A DNA stretch of 57,654 bases, from contig JANWWK010000051.1 in NCBI GenBank assembly GCA_025056175.1, forward strand, positions 1 to 57,654, given 5' to 3'. Below the pieces are notes generated by a model. The model was not told the DNA's origin. It saw only the letters and a list, made by a program, of their open reading frames with translations, and ran no database searches. Numbering within the stretch: the first letter of the stretch is position 1; each line of letters begins with the position of its first letter. The translations under genes were made by a program, and so were the position numbers. Origin of the DNA: Anaerolineales bacterium. Lineage in GTDB: Bacteria > Chloroflexota > Anaerolineae > Anaerolineales > Villigracilaceae. This document shows positions 1 to 9,194 of the stretch, piece by piece.

Positions 1-1
1 G

Positions 2-412
2 GATATGCGTCGCAGCCGGGAGCGCGTGGCCGGAGAATTGTACTACGATGGCCTGACCAACGTCCTGGCCGAACCAGAGTTCAATGCCTCGGAAGAAGCC
101 CGCCGCGCTTTGCGTCTCTTCGAGGAGCGGAATTTGCTCCATGAGCTGCTCTCGCGCACCGTGCTGAGCCGCGATGCTGGCAGCATTCAGGTCATCATCG
201 GTGGAGAAGGAACGTGGGAAGAACTGCGTCAGTGTTCGATGGTGCTGGCGCGTTACGGCGTCCCTGGTGTGGTGACCGGTACGCTGGGCGTGCTTGGCCC
301 GATGCGGATGTCTTACTATCGCACTATCCCAACCGTGCGCTATGTTGCCGGTGTACTGAGCGATTTAGTCAATGAAACTTTTGCAGGAGAATGGACCGAT
401 GACCAGGCGTAA
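2..412 (+). CDS. hrcA: Heat-inducible transcription repressor HrcA, C-terminal part (5' truncated by window)
   Basis: The reading frame is open from the first bases, so the start lies outside the window; about 136 C-terminal residues are seen. The visible part matches the HrcA C-terminal GAF-like/dimerisation region: an LYYDGLTNVL segment, then IIGGEGTWEELRQCSMVLARYGVPG, and a terminal GVLGPMRMSYYRTIPTVRYVAGVLSDLV. The last segment is a hallmark of the family. HrcA represses chaperone genes by binding CIRCE inverted repeats and is itself refolded by chaperones (family knowledge). It overlaps grpE by 14 bases, and the order hrcA-grpE-dnaK-dnaJ is the classical heat-shock operon. The operon promoter and any CIRCE element would lie upstream and cannot be seen. 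Confidence 0.93.
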   Translation, partial: DMRRSRERVAGELYYDGLTNVLAEPEFNASEEARRALRLFEERNLLHELLSRTVLSRDAGSIQVIIGGEGTWEELRQCSMVLARYGVPGVVTGTLGVLGPMRMSYYRTIPTVRYVAGVLSDLVNETFAGEWTDDQA

Positions 413-956
413 ACAGGAACAACCTTCTATCGAACAACCACAATCTGGCCTCGATGAACACGCCTCTCAAGTCGAACAACCAGAATCGAATCTCGAAGCT
501 CGTATTGCTGCGCTCGAAACCCAACTCTCTGAAACTCAAGCCAAAGCGCAGGAATATCTTGATGCGCTTCAGCGCGAACGCGCCGATTTCGTCAATTACC
601 GTCGCCGTGTAGAGCAAGAAAAAGAACAAATGACACAGTGGATGACCGGTGAGACCATCAAGAAACTCTTGCCGGTACTGGATGACCTGGAACTGGCGCT
701 TGCCAACCGCCCTGCCGGGGAACCCTGGGCGAACGGCGTGGAACTCGTCTATCGCAAATTCCAGTCCATCCTGGAGCGGGAAGGCGTCACCCGCATCGAA
801 GCGGAAGGCAAGCCCTTTGACCCCAACCTTCATGAAGCCATTATGCAGGAAGCCAGTGAAACGCACGACCCTGGCGTGGTGACCGCTGTGTTGCGGCAGG
901 GTTACCTGCATGGAGAGCGTGTTTTACGCCCTGCGCTGGTCAAAGTCGCTCAATAA
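399..956 (+). CDS. grpE: Nucleotide exchange factor GrpE
   Basis: Co-chaperone that releases ADP from DnaK. I chose the ATG at 399 because AGGAGA at 385-390 lies 8 bases upstream; the in-frame ATG at 372 has no ribosome site and would overlap hrcA further. The 185-residue product has an acidic, Gln-rich N-terminus, a long coiled-coil helix (AALETQLSETQAKAQEYLDALQRERADF, then NYRRRVEQEKEQ) and the compact C-terminal beta domain. GVELVYRKFQSILEREGV and PFDPNLHEAIMQE are the standard GrpE signatures, followed by GYLHGERVLRPALVKVAQ. Length is normal. It lies 9 bases before dnaK and is surely co-transcribed with it. Confidence 0.96.
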   Translation: MTRRKQEQPSIEQPQSGLDEHASQVEQPESNLEARIAALETQLSETQAKAQEYLDALQRERADFVNYRRRVEQEKEQMTQWMTGETIKKLLPVLDDLELALANRPAGEPWANGVELVYRKFQSILEREGVTRIEAEGKPFDPNLHEAIMQEASETHDPGVVTAVLRQGYLHGERVLRPALVKVAQ

Positions 957-965
957 TCTTGAACT

Positions 966-2801
966 ATGTCTAAAATCATCGGCATTGACCTGGGTACCAC
1001 CAATTCGGTATGCGCTGTGATGCTGGGCAGTGAGCCGGTTGTTATTCCCTCTTCAGAGGGTGAGCGGTTGGTGCCCTCGGTGGTCGCCGTGAACAAAAAC
1101 GGTGAACGACTGGTGGGGCGTGCCGCGCGCAATCAGGCCATCGTCAACCCCCAGGGAACGATTTTTTCGGTCAAGCGCTTTATGGGGCGCAAGTTTAATG
1201 ACCCCCTGGTGCAGCGCACGCTTTCGCGCATCCCTTATCGTGTGACCGCTGCCGAAAATGGCGATGCGCGCGTGGTGATGGCCGGCAAAGAATATGCGCC
1301 ACCGGAAATCTCGGCCATGGTTCTTGCCAAAATCAAGGCCGATGCCGAAGCCTATCTGCGTGAACCGGTCACCAAAGCCGTCATCACCGTTCCGGCGTAT
1401 TTTGATGATGCCCAGCGTAATGCCACCAAAGACGCCGGACGCATTGCCGGCCTGGACGTTGTTCGTATCATTAACGAGCCGACTGCTTCCTCCCTGGCGT
1501 ATGGACTGGACAAGAAACAAAATGAGTTGATTGCTGTGTACGACCTGGGCGGCGGCACGTTTGATGTCTCCATTTTACAGGTAGGCGATGGGGTCTTTGA
1601 AGTGCTTGCCACCAGCGGAGACACCTTTTTGGGCGGGGATGATTTCGACCAGCGTCTGATGGATTTTCTCCTTCAAGAGTTTTTACGCCAGAATGGCGTT
1701 GACCTGCGCCGCGACCAGCAGGCCCTCCAGCGTCTTAAAGAAGCCGCGGAACGCGCCAAAATTGAACTGACCGCTGCTCCCAGCACAGAAATCAACCTGC
1801 CCTACCTCACCGCTGATGTCAGCGGTCCCAAGCACCTTTCTGTTTCGCTTACCCGTGCGCGCTTTGAGCAAATGACCGCCGATTTGATTGAGCGCACCCT
1901 GATTCCTTTGCGCCAGGCGCTCAAAGATGCCGGTCTCACGCCCCAGCAGATTCATGAAGTCGTGCTGGTGGGTGGGATGACCCGCATGCCTGCCATCCGG
2001 GAAACGGTGCGAAATTTCTTTGGCAAAGACCCCCATATCGGCGTTAACCCCGATGAAGTGGTTGCTGTGGGGGCGGCCATTCAGGCGGCTGTGCTGGCCG
2101 GTGAAGTGAAAGACATCCTCTTGCTGGATGTTACCCCGTTAACCCTTTCCATCGAAACACTGGGCGATGTGGCAACCCCCATCATCCCTCGCAACACAAC
2201 CATCCCTACCCGCCGCACGCAGGTCTTTTCGACGGCCACCGATAACCAGACGTCGGTTGAGATTCACATCGTGCAGGGAGAACGCCCGATGGTGGCCGAC
2301 AATAAGACTCTCGGGCGCTTTATTCTCGATGGCATTCCTCCCGCTCCGCGCGGCGTACCGCAAATTGAGGTGACCTTCGACCTGGATGCCAACGGTATTT
2401 TGAAAGTTTCAGCGGTAGATAAATCTACCGGACGTTCGCAAAATATCACCATCACGGCCTCTTCGGGCCTGAGTGCTGAAGAAATCGAGCGCATGCGCCA
2501 GGATGCCGAACTCCATGCGGAAGAAGACCGTCGCAAACGCGAACTGCTCGACTTGCGGAATCGCGCTGATGCCGCGCTGTATCGCGCAGAACGAGCCGTT
2601 TTGCAGGCGGATGTTCACGTTCCCGATAATTTCATCAGTGATGTGGAAAAACACGCCTTCGACCTGCGCGCCATGCTTACCACCAATGACCCGAAGGCTA
2701 TCCGCCCAGCACTCGAAGCGCTGGAAGTGAGCCTGGAAATTCTCTCCCGCTTTAGCGGTTCCCCTCCCCAGATGCCTGGCGGTGTATTTGGAAAGAAATA
2801 A
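966..2801 (+). CDS. dnaK: Molecular chaperone DnaK (Hsp70), operon copy with non-canonical C-terminus
   Basis: ATP-driven Hsp70 chaperone of 611 residues. The N-terminal ATPase domain (about 1-375) shows [11 protein letters not shown], the phosphate loop [12 protein letters not shown] and [12 protein letters not shown]. The substrate-binding domain begins near [14 protein letters not shown]. The helical lid is present, but the protein ends in [15 protein letters not shown] instead of the usual acidic EEVVDADFEEV-like tail. A second dnaK at 24953-26833 has the canonical tail. The N-terminus is also slightly atypical ([22 protein letters not shown]). Position between grpE and dnaJ makes it the heat-shock operon copy. 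Whether the two Hsp70s divide clients or partners is inference. Confidence 0.97.
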   Translation: MSKIIGIDLGTTNSVCAVMLGSEPVVIPSSEGERLVPSVVAVNKNGERLVGRAARNQAIVNPQGTIFSVKRFMGRKFNDPLVQRTLSRIPYRVTAAENGDARVVMAGKEYAPPEISAMVLAKIKADAEAYLREPVTKAVITVPAYFDDAQRNATKDAGRIAGLDVVRIINEPTASSLAYGLDKKQNELIAVYDLGGGTFDVSILQVGDGVFEVLATSGDTFLGGDDFDQRLMDFLLQEFLRQNGVDLRRDQQALQRLKEAAERAKIELTAAPSTEINLPYLTADVSGPKHLSVSLTRARFEQMTADLIERTLIPLRQALKDAGLTPQQIHEVVLVGGMTRMPAIRETVRNFFGKDPHIGVNPDEVVAVGAAIQAAVLAGEVKDILLLDVTPLTLSIETLGDVATPIIPRNTTIPTRRTQVFSTATDNQTSVEIHIVQGERPMVADNKTLGRFILDGIPPAPRGVPQIEVTFDLDANGILKVSAVDKSTGRSQNITITASSGLSAEEIERMRQDAELHAEEDRRKRELLDLRNRADAALYRAERAVLQADVHVPDNFISDVEKHAFDLRAMLTTNDPKAIRPALEALEVSLEILSRFSGSPPQMPGGVFGKK

Positions 2802-2821
2802 TCCCCTGTTGAGACTCGACT

Positions 2822-3931
2822 ATGCCAACCAACCGCGATTATTACGAAATTCTCGGCGTATCGCGCACAGCCACTGCCGATGAAATCAAGTCGGCCTTTC
2901 GTAAGCTGGCGCGTCAGTATCACCCTGACGTGAGCAAAGAGGCCGACGCCGAAGAAAAATTCAAAGAAATCAACGAAGCGTACAGCGTGCTTTCAGACCC
3001 CGAAAAGCGCGCCCGTTATGACCGTTTCGGACGTGCCGGGTTGGGCGATATGGGCGGCGCGCCGGATTTCAGTGTGCATTTCGAGGACATTTTCGAGGAA
3101 CTCTTCGGGTTTGGCGGTGGACGCAGCCGCCGCAACGCGCCTCGCCGGGGACGGGATTTGCAGATGGCCGTGCAGCTGACCTTTGAGGAGGCTGTTTTCG
3201 GGGTCGAGAAGGACATCACCTTCGAGCGTGATGAGACCTGTTCCACCTGTCGTGGAAGCGGCGCAGAACCTGGCACCAACGTCTCCACCTGCTCCACCTG
3301 TGGTGGACGCGGTGAAGTGCGTCAGGTACGGCAGACTTTCATCGTCCAGATGGTCGAAACCGTCACCTGCCCGAAATGTCAGGGGCGTGGACAAGTGATT
3401 GAAAAATTGTGCCATGCCTGCGGCGGGCGCGGGCTGGAACGCAAGCGCGTCACCAAACGGGTGTCTATTCCCGCTGGGGTAGATAGCGGAATGCAGATTC
3501 GTCTGCCCGGCGAGGGACAGCCTGGCACCAACGGCGGCCCAAACGGCAATCTATTCCTGGCAGTCGATGTGCTGCCGCACGAATTCTTCCAGCGTAAGGG
3601 CGAAGATATTCTGCTTTATCTCGACATCAACATTGCCCAGGCTGTGCTAGGGGCAGAGATTGAAGTGCCAACCGTGGACGGCAAAGAAAAACTGGAGATT
3701 CCCGCCGGCACGCAACCGGGCCGCGTCTTTACCCTGCGGGGCAAAGGCGTGCCGCGCCTGCGCCAGAGTGGACGCGGCGACCAGCAAATCATCGTCAACG
3801 TTGAAATTCCCACCAAACTCACCCCCGAACAGCGCGAATTGTTCGAGAAACTGGCGCAAACCCTCGGTGCTTCTCCCCGTCCGCAGGGCAAAGGGTTTTT
3901 TGATAAACTGAATGAATTCTTTGGGGGATAA
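2822..3931 (+). CDS. dnaJ: Chaperone protein DnaJ (type I Hsp40)
   Basis: J-domain co-chaperone that delivers substrates and stimulates DnaK ATPase. The 369-residue protein has the J domain at 1-70 with the invariant HPD at 34-36. A short Gly/Phe region ([10 protein letters not shown]) follows. Four zinc repeats run from about 140 to 204 ([32 protein letters not shown]). The C-terminal peptide-binding domains end in [11 protein letters not shown]. All eight zinc cysteines are present, so it is a complete type I DnaJ. It is 20 bases downstream of dnaK and 3 bases upstream of prmA, consistent with one transcript. Confidence 0.97.
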   Translation: MPTNRDYYEILGVSRTATADEIKSAFRKLARQYHPDVSKEADAEEKFKEINEAYSVLSDPEKRARYDRFGRAGLGDMGGAPDFSVHFEDIFEELFGFGGGRSRRNAPRRGRDLQMAVQLTFEEAVFGVEKDITFERDETCSTCRGSGAEPGTNVSTCSTCGGRGEVRQVRQTFIVQMVETVTCPKCQGRGQVIEKLCHACGGRGLERKRVTKRVSIPAGVDSGMQIRLPGEGQPGTNGGPNGNLFLAVDVLPHEFFQRKGEDILLYLDINIAQAVLGAEIEVPTVDGKEKLEIPAGTQPGRVFTLRGKGVPRLRQSGRGDQQIIVNVEIPTKLTPEQRELFEKLAQTLGASPRPQGKGFFDKLNEFFGG

Positions 3932-3934
3932 CTG

Positions 3935-4852
3935 ATGAATTGGCTCGAGGTTTCTCTCACTGTCAACCCGGAACTGGCCGAGGCAGTGGCCGACGTGCTG
4001 GGGCGTTTTGCCCCCAACGGCGTGGTCACCGAACAGGCGGTTGCATTCCTGAATGACGAAGACGAAGGCACGCCGACTGGAGACATCACCGTCAAAGCTT
4101 ATTTGCCGATGGATGAACGCCTGGAAGACACGCGCCGGAAGCTGGAAGAGTCGCTCTACTATTTGGGAATGATTGCGCCGCTCCCTGCCCCTGCTTACAA
4201 CTTCGTGGGTGACCAGAACTGGATGGAAGCCTGGAAATTGCGTTACCAGCCCATCGCCATCGGCAGGAAACTGATGATTTTACCCGCCTGGATGGAACTC
4301 TCAGACCAGACCCGCGTCGGCATCAAAATAGACCCCGGCATGGCCTTTGGTACCGGGGCGCATCCTTCCACGCAGTTGTGTTTGGAATTGCTGGAAACAG
4401 TTTTTGAACAAAAACCTGCCCCCCGTTCGGTCATTGATGTTGGTTGTGGTTCTGGCATTCTTTCGATTGCGGCGCTCAAACTCGGTGCGGAATTTGCGCT
4501 TGGTGTAGATATTGACCAGGCGGCCATCGTCAACAGCCGTGAAAATGCCCAAAACAACGGCATTCCAGAGACAGCCTTCCAGTTGGGGACTGGTTCGGTC
4601 GAAGAGATTTGCGCCGGCGCCTTTTCCATCACTTCCGCGCCCATGGTTTTGGCAAACATTCTGGCGCCCATTCTCATCCGCCTCTTGCAAGCGGGGCTGG
4701 CCAGACTGGTCATGCCGGGTGGTTTTCTGATTCTGGCTGGCATTCTTGAACACCAGGCTGAAGAAGTCGTTCAGAAAGCGCAGGAACATGGCCTGCATCT
4801 GACCGACCGCCGACAAATTAACGATTGGGTAGCATTGCTCTGCCAGAAGTGA
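3935..4852 (+). CDS. prmA: Ribosomal protein L11 methyltransferase PrmA
   Basis: S-adenosylmethionine-dependent enzyme that trimethylates ribosomal protein L11. The N-terminal substrate-recognition domain is followed by GDQNWMEAWKLRYQPIAIG, the FGTGAHPSTQLCLELLE segment typical of PrmA, and SAM motif I IDVGCGSGILSIAALKLGA (about 166-185). NILAPILI is the family's version of the NPPY motif. Length (305) is normal. It follows dnaJ by 3 bases; dnaJ-prmA pairing is common in bacteria. Its stop abuts the stop of a convergent FHA gene with no visible terminator between them. Confidence 0.95.
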   Translation: MNWLEVSLTVNPELAEAVADVLGRFAPNGVVTEQAVAFLNDEDEGTPTGDITVKAYLPMDERLEDTRRKLEESLYYLGMIAPLPAPAYNFVGDQNWMEAWKLRYQPIAIGRKLMILPAWMELSDQTRVGIKIDPGMAFGTGAHPSTQLCLELLETVFEQKPAPRSVIDVGCGSGILSIAALKLGAEFALGVDIDQAAIVNSRENAQNNGIPETAFQLGTGSVEEICAGAFSITSAPMVLANILAPILIRLLQAGLARLVMPGGFLILAGILEHQAEEVVQKAQEHGLHLTDRRQINDWVALLCQK

Positions 4853-5371
4853 CTATTTCTTGTAAGCCACCATCATTCGCATTCGGCCCAGTCGCAGCAT
4901 TGCACCACTGGGCAAAAACTGCGGCTGGTGGGGGGCTAATCGTTGCTCGTTGACCCATGTACCATTCGTGCTTTCCAGGTCGGTGATTTCGTAACCTTCT
5001 GGTGTACGCCGCACGCGTGCATGACGGCGTGAAACGCCATGTCCAAACGCATCGTAAATTGCCAGGTCGAGCATATATTCGGGGGAATCATCCGTTTTTC
5101 TGCCAATCAGGAACTCATCTTCGGGACAAATCTCGAACGGCATCTGGTCCTCGGGAAAGAAGAACGCAATCCCGGTATCGGGAAGAATTTGCGGTGACCA
5201 GCGCCGCGCGGCGACTTCGGGTTCGGCAGATTCGGGCATTCCGAAGCGGGTGGTTGTCACCGGACGGAGATGGGCATCCTCGAACGGCGCGCCGCAGTGA
5301 ACGCAGAAAATTGCGCCCGGTTCATTGTAGCGTTTACAGGCAGGGCAGAATTTCCCGGATGGCGATTGCAT
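4853..5371 (-). CDS. Zinc-ribbon and FHA domain protein (first of a tandem pair)
   Basis: A 172-residue cytosolic protein. An N-terminal zinc ribbon has C9-x2-C12 and C23-x2-C26 (CPACKRYNEPGAIFCVHCGAPF). A forkhead-associated domain follows at roughly 80-170: FLIGRKTDD, GVSRRHARVRR and LESTNGTWVNEQRL are the phosphothreonine-binding loops. FHA domains read Ser/Thr phosphorylation, so it is expected to act downstream of a Ser/Thr kinase, none of which is in the window. It is the second gene of a two-gene unit with its paralogue at 5381-5899 (9-base gap). The exact partner is unknown. Confidence 0.85.
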   Translation of the reverse strand: MQSPSGKFCPACKRYNEPGAIFCVHCGAPFEDAHLRPVTTTRFGMPESAEPEVAARRWSPQILPDTGIAFFFPEDQMPFEICPEDEFLIGRKTDDSPEYMLDLAIYDAFGHGVSRRHARVRRTPEGYEITDLESTNGTWVNEQRLAPHQPQFLPSGAMLRLGRMRMMVAYKK

Positions 5372-5380
5372 ACGTTCTCC

Positions 5381-5899
5381 TTACTTGTACAGCACAATCA
5401 GATTCAGCCGTCCCAAACTCACCACGTCTCCGCTGGAAAGGCGGCAGGGCGTATTGGGCAGTAACCGGCGTCCGTTGATACGTGTGCCGTTGGTGCTGTT
5501 CAAATCGGTGATGTAGTAACCGTCTTCTTCACGGTGAATAGCGGCATGACGACGTGATACGCCGCGTTGAATGGCATCGAAGGGGGTCAAATCCACAATT
5601 AATCCGCCTGTGGTGGAAGCGGAAGCGCGGCGCCCTAAAATCGCTTCCTCATCGCGCACCACCGTCACTGGCACGGTATTTTCCAGGTAGATTCCCAGCC
5701 CAGATTCTGGCACCAGAGAATCCGTGTATTTGCGCGGCCCGAGCGGTATGATGTCGCTGGCATGGTCGTCATCGAACCGGTTGGTGGCACGCGTTTCTTG
5801 CGGAGGTCCTTGCAACGGCGCTCCGCAGAACGTGCAGAGAATTGCGCCTGGCTTGTTGCGCAATTTGCACGATGGGCAGATTTCTCCAAGGGCGGCCAT
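5381..5899 (-). CDS. Zinc-ribbon and FHA domain protein (second of a tandem pair)
   Basis: A 172-residue paralogue of the neighbouring FHA protein with the same architecture. The zinc ribbon has C8, C11, C22 and C25 (CPSCKLRNKPGAILCTFCGAPL). An acidic linker leads to the FHA domain with ILGRRAS, GVSRRHAAIHR and LNSTNGTRINGRRL. I start at the ATG at 5899 because it puts the zinc ribbon at the N-terminus as in its partner and has an AGGAA site upstream; the longer open frame to 5953 adds unrelated sequence. Both FHA domains keep the binding-loop Ser/Arg/Asn residues, so both look functional. Confidence 0.83.
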   Translation of the reverse strand: MAALGEICPSCKLRNKPGAILCTFCGAPLQGPPQETRATNRFDDDHASDIIPLGPRKYTDSLVPESGLGIYLENTVPVTVVRDEEAILGRRASASTTGGLIVDLTPFDAIQRGVSRRHAAIHREEDGYYITDLNSTNGTRINGRRLLPNTPCRLSSGDVVSLGRLNLIVLYK

Positions 5900-6014
5900 G
5901 CGATTCCTGTGTGAGGCGTCTCTACTAACTATACACCAAAACCCAAAAAACAAAAACAGGCAAGCACGAACCCGTGAGCCTGCATCGAATGCACTGGATG
6001 TCCGCTATCATTAA

Positions 6015-6073
6015 TTTTGTTGAATTTTATTGAAAATTATTATATTGACAAAAATCAACAAGAAAAGTAACAT
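6015..6073 (+). promoter_or_regulatory. Candidate promoter and operator of the DeoR-rhamnose operon
   Basis: A -35 TTGACA at 6045-6050 is followed after 17 bases by TAACAT at 6068-6073. An inverted repeat TTGTTGA (6017-6023) and TCAACAA (6055-6061) brackets the -35 box in a very AT-rich stretch. This is a plausible binding site for the DeoR regulator encoded just downstream. Function is inferred from position only. Only 9 bases separate the -10 from the ATG and no ribosome site is seen. Confidence 0.5.
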
Positions 6074-6082
6074 TTCTTCGCG

Positions 6083-6868
6083 ATGACCACCCACGAACGC
6101 CGCCAATCTCTTCTGGAACTTTTGCGCCAGACGCCCGGCCTGCGTGTGCCGGCTCTGGCTGCCGCGTTAGGCGTATCGGAAGGCACAATTCGTAACGACC
6201 TGGATGCACTCGAAGCCGAAGGCCGCCTGACGCGCGTGCGTGGGGGCGCGGTTCTCCTGGAAGGACGGCTGCCGGGTGGGCTTTCATTTTCGGAACGACA
6301 TCGCCGGCATGTTCCCGAAAAAGAAGCGATTGCCCGTGCTGCTGTTGCCCTGGTTCAAGATGGGGACTCAATTTTGCTGGATGCCAGCAGCACGGTCTAC
6401 TATTTTGGATTGGCACTCCGCGAACATCAAAATTTGCGCGTAGTCACAAATGGCCTGGACGTCGCCCGCCTTTTGGCAAAAAATCCTTCCAACACTGTCC
6501 TGCTGGTTGGTGGAATTCTCGACCCCGATGGCTCCTCGCTGACGGGTTTGCTCGGCGAACAGGTTCTGCGTGACCTGCGTCCCGCCAAGGCGTTCGTCTC
6601 AGCCAGCGGCTTCAGCCTGGAGCGTGGCCTGACCGAAGTCAACCTGCAAGAAGCCCAACTCAAGCGTAAGGCGCTCGAATCTGCCCAACAGGTGTTTGCC
6701 CTGCTCGATTCGAGCAAGTTGGGACACGAAGACCTGACCTGCTTTGCTCGCCCGGCCCAAATTACACGCCTGTTTACCGATGCAGGGATTTCACCTGAAT
6801 GGCAGGCGCGCCTGCAACAGGCCGGCATTCCTTTTACGATTTGTGGAAGTAATTCTCATCTGGATTGA
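6083..6868 (+). CDS. DeoR-family transcriptional regulator of rhamnose utilisation
   Basis: A 261-residue regulator. The N-terminal winged helix (about 1-57, ERRQSLLELLRQTPGLRVPALAAALGVSEGTIRNDLDALEAEGRLTRVRGGA) is the DeoR signature. It is followed by the DeoR sensor domain, an isomerase-like fold binding sugar phosphates, with ILLDASSTVYYFGLAL, VVTNGLDVA and VLLVGGILDP. It lies 3 bases upstream of rhaB and heads the operon, so it most likely represses or activates rhaBDA in response to a rhamnose phosphate. Gammaproteobacteria use AraC-type RhaS/RhaR instead. The ligand is inferred from context. Confidence 0.9.
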   Translation: MTTHERRQSLLELLRQTPGLRVPALAAALGVSEGTIRNDLDALEAEGRLTRVRGGAVLLEGRLPGGLSFSERHRRHVPEKEAIARAAVALVQDGDSILLDASSTVYYFGLALREHQNLRVVTNGLDVARLLAKNPSNTVLLVGGILDPDGSSLTGLLGEQVLRDLRPAKAFVSASGFSLERGLTEVNLQEAQLKRKALESAQQVFALLDSSKLGHEDLTCFARPAQITRLFTDAGISPEWQARLQQAGIPFTICGSNSHLD

Positions 6869-6871
6869 CCT

Positions 6872-8311
6872 ATGCCGCATTACCTTGCCCTCGACCTGGG
6901 CGCTGAGAGCGGACGCGCGATGCTCGGCACGCTCGAAGCCGACCACCTGACCCTGACCGAAACACACCGCTTTCCCAACGGCGCGGTCTCCTTGCCCGAA
7001 GGCTTGTATTGGGATGTTCTGCGCCTGTGGGATGAGATACAGCGCGCAATTGCCCTGACCACCGCTCGCTCTCCGCTCGACAGCCTGGGTCTGGATACCT
7101 GGGGCGTTGATTTTGCCTTGCTCGATACAAACGGCGCCCTGCTCGCTAACCCACGTCATTACCGCGACCCCCGCACCGAAGGCGTGATGTCCGAAGCCTT
7201 TCAGCGCGTTCCGCGTGAAGAAATCTTTGCTCAAACGGGCATTCAATTTCTGTCCTTCAATACCCTGTATCAATTGCTGGCGCTCTCCCGCCAACAGCCG
7301 CATCTGCTGCAAGCCGCCTCCACTTTCCTGACCATCCCCGACCTGTTCAACTACTGGCTCACCGGTCGAACCGTTTGCGAATTTACGAATGCCACCACGA
7401 CCCAATGCTTCGACCCACGCCGCCGTAACTGGGCGCACCCCTTGCTGGAATCTTTTGGGTTGCCCACCCACATTTTGCCGCCTGTTTGTGAACCGGGAAC
7501 CATCCTCGGCGAATACTCCGCGCCCTCGCTGGCACAATTCATCGCCGTCATTGCTCCTGCCTGTCACGATACCGGTTCGGCGGTGGTTGCTATCCCGGCC
7601 GAGGGGCGCAATTTTGCCTGGCTGAGCTCCGGTACCTGGAGCATCATGGGGGTCGAAAGCGACTCTCCCTGTCTGGAAGCGCACGCACTTGAATACAACT
7701 TCACCAACGAAGGCGGCGTGTTCGGCACCTGGCGACTCTCCAGGAACATCATGGGGTTGTGGCTGATACAGGAATGCCGCCGCGAGTGGGGAATTTCCTA
7801 TGATGAAATCACCCGGCTGGCTGCCGAAGCACGTCCTTTCCTGGCTGTCATAGACCCCGATGCCGAACCCTTCTTTCGTCCAGGGGGGATGAGCGAAAAA
7901 ATCCGTCAGTTTTGTGCCCGGAGCGGTCAGGCTGTCCCTCAAACGCGTGGCGAAGTGGCGCGCGTGGTGTTGGAAAGCCTGGCGCTCAAATACCGCCTGG
8001 TGCTGGAGCAGCTGGAAGCGCTTACCCGCAAGCAGCTCTCGCCGGTGCACATCATCGGCGGAGGCACCAAAAACCGCTTACTCAACCAGCTCACCGCCGA
8101 TTGTACCGGGCGTCCGGTGGTGGCCGGGCCGGTCGAAGCCACGGCAATTGGGAATCTGCTGATGCAGGCGCTTACGTTGCGACATCTGACTTCGCTGACC
8201 GAAGCCCGTGCGCTCGTCCGCCATTCTTTCCCACTCGAAATGTACCAGCCTGTTGAACATGCCGGGTGGGAAATCGCGTATCGCAAACTTCTCAATTTTG
8301 TCCAAGGATAA
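6872..8311 (+). CDS. rhaB: Rhamnulokinase RhaB
   Basis: FGGY-family sugar kinase that phosphorylates L-rhamnulose to L-rhamnulose-1-phosphate. The 479-residue protein begins YLALDLGAESGRAMLG (ATPase phosphate 1 motif, the AESGR variant typical of rhamnulokinases). It contains LDTWGVDFALLD, FLTIPDLFNYWLTG, ACHDTGSAVVAIPA, LSSGTWSIMGVE and the C-terminal IIGGGTKNRLLNQLTADCTGRPVVAGPVEATAIGN. It sits between the DeoR regulator and rhaD with gaps of 3 and 6 bases. The aldolase and isomerase neighbours confirm the substrate. Confidence 0.95.
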   Translation: MPHYLALDLGAESGRAMLGTLEADHLTLTETHRFPNGAVSLPEGLYWDVLRLWDEIQRAIALTTARSPLDSLGLDTWGVDFALLDTNGALLANPRHYRDPRTEGVMSEAFQRVPREEIFAQTGIQFLSFNTLYQLLALSRQQPHLLQAASTFLTIPDLFNYWLTGRTVCEFTNATTTQCFDPRRRNWAHPLLESFGLPTHILPPVCEPGTILGEYSAPSLAQFIAVIAPACHDTGSAVVAIPAEGRNFAWLSSGTWSIMGVESDSPCLEAHALEYNFTNEGGVFGTWRLSRNIMGLWLIQECRREWGISYDEITRLAAEARPFLAVIDPDAEPFFRPGGMSEKIRQFCARSGQAVPQTRGEVARVVLESLALKYRLVLEQLEALTRKQLSPVHIIGGGTKNRLLNQLTADCTGRPVVAGPVEATAIGNLLMQALTLRHLTSLTEARALVRHSFPLEMYQPVEHAGWEIAYRKLLNFVQG

Positions 8312-8317
8312 TTCACC

Positions 8318-9139
8318 ATGCTTCACACTCCTGTCCCCCAACTCGATGACCTTCTGACCATGATGGGAGAAGCTGGCCGCCGCCTGGCCGAAATCGAAGC
8401 CAGCGAAGGCGCCGCCGGAAATCTCTCCATTTGCTTGCGCTGGTCGTTGGACCTGCACACCCACTTTCCACTTGTCAGCGAAATCGAACTGCCTCAACCT
8501 GTGCCAGAACTGGCCGGGGCGACCTTCCTCGTCAGCGGCTCAGGCCGCCGCCTGCGCGAAATTCTCGATGACCCACCTGCCCACCTTGCGGCTATCACCG
8601 TCCAAAAGGACGGGATTCTCGGCAAACTGTACACCTCTCCGCGCCGGCGCTTCGAGCGCGTCACCAGCGAATTCAACTCCCATCTGTCCGTCCACTATGA
8701 CCAGGTCTGCACCACGGGCGCGAACTTTCACGCCGTTGTTCACGCCCAACCCTTACACCTGACCTACTTGAGCCACATTCCGCGCTACCAGGACGAAACC
8801 TATCTCAACCGCCGCCTGCTGCGCTGGCAGCCGGAGACCATCATTAACCTGCCCGAGGGCATTGGCGTGCTTCCCTTCCTGCTTCCTGGCTCGGCGGCGC
8901 TCATGCAGGCCACCACCGATGCCTTACGCCGCCACCGTATCGTGGTCTGGGGGAAGCATGGCGTCATGGCGCGTTCTGATGTCTCCATTAAACGCGCTAT
9001 TGACCGGGTTGAATACGCTGAAACCGCCGCCAAATATGAATATCTCAACCTGTGCGCGGGCGAACCCGGCCAGGGCCTGACCGCCGAAGAAATCCGCACC
9101 ATTTGTGCGGCCTTTGCCGTTCAGCAGAATATTTTTTAG
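8318..9139 (+). CDS. rhaD: L-rhamnulose-1-phosphate aldolase RhaD
   Basis: Class II aldolase that splits L-rhamnulose-1-phosphate into dihydroxyacetone phosphate and L-lactaldehyde. The 273-residue product fits the class II aldolase/adducin family: EASEGAAGNLSICL near the N-terminus (phosphate-binding), FHAVVHAQPLHLTYLSH (two zinc-ligand histidines), and VVWGKHGVMARSDVSIKRAIDRVEYAETAAK near the end (third histidine). Its place between rhaB and rhaA separates it from fuculose or ribulose phosphate aldolases. No lactaldehyde dehydrogenase or reductase is in the window. Confidence 0.93.
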   Translation: MLHTPVPQLDDLLTMMGEAGRRLAEIEASEGAAGNLSICLRWSLDLHTHFPLVSEIELPQPVPELAGATFLVSGSGRRLREILDDPPAHLAAITVQKDGILGKLYTSPRRRFERVTSEFNSHLSVHYDQVCTTGANFHAVVHAQPLHLTYLSHIPRYQDETYLNRRLLRWQPETIINLPEGIGVLPFLLPGSAALMQATTDALRRHRIVVWGKHGVMARSDVSIKRAIDRVEYAETAAKYEYLNLCAGEPGQGLTAEEIRTICAAFAVQQNIF

Positions 9140-9194
9140 ACCCTAGATAACAGACCGCCGCTCTATCGTCTGTGGTCAGAAAAGGAAACAGGCA

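Noticed and set aside
6791-8050. A 419-codon minus-strand frame opposite rhaB
   Set aside because: Antisense to a clear rhamnulokinase, no ribosome site and no family features.
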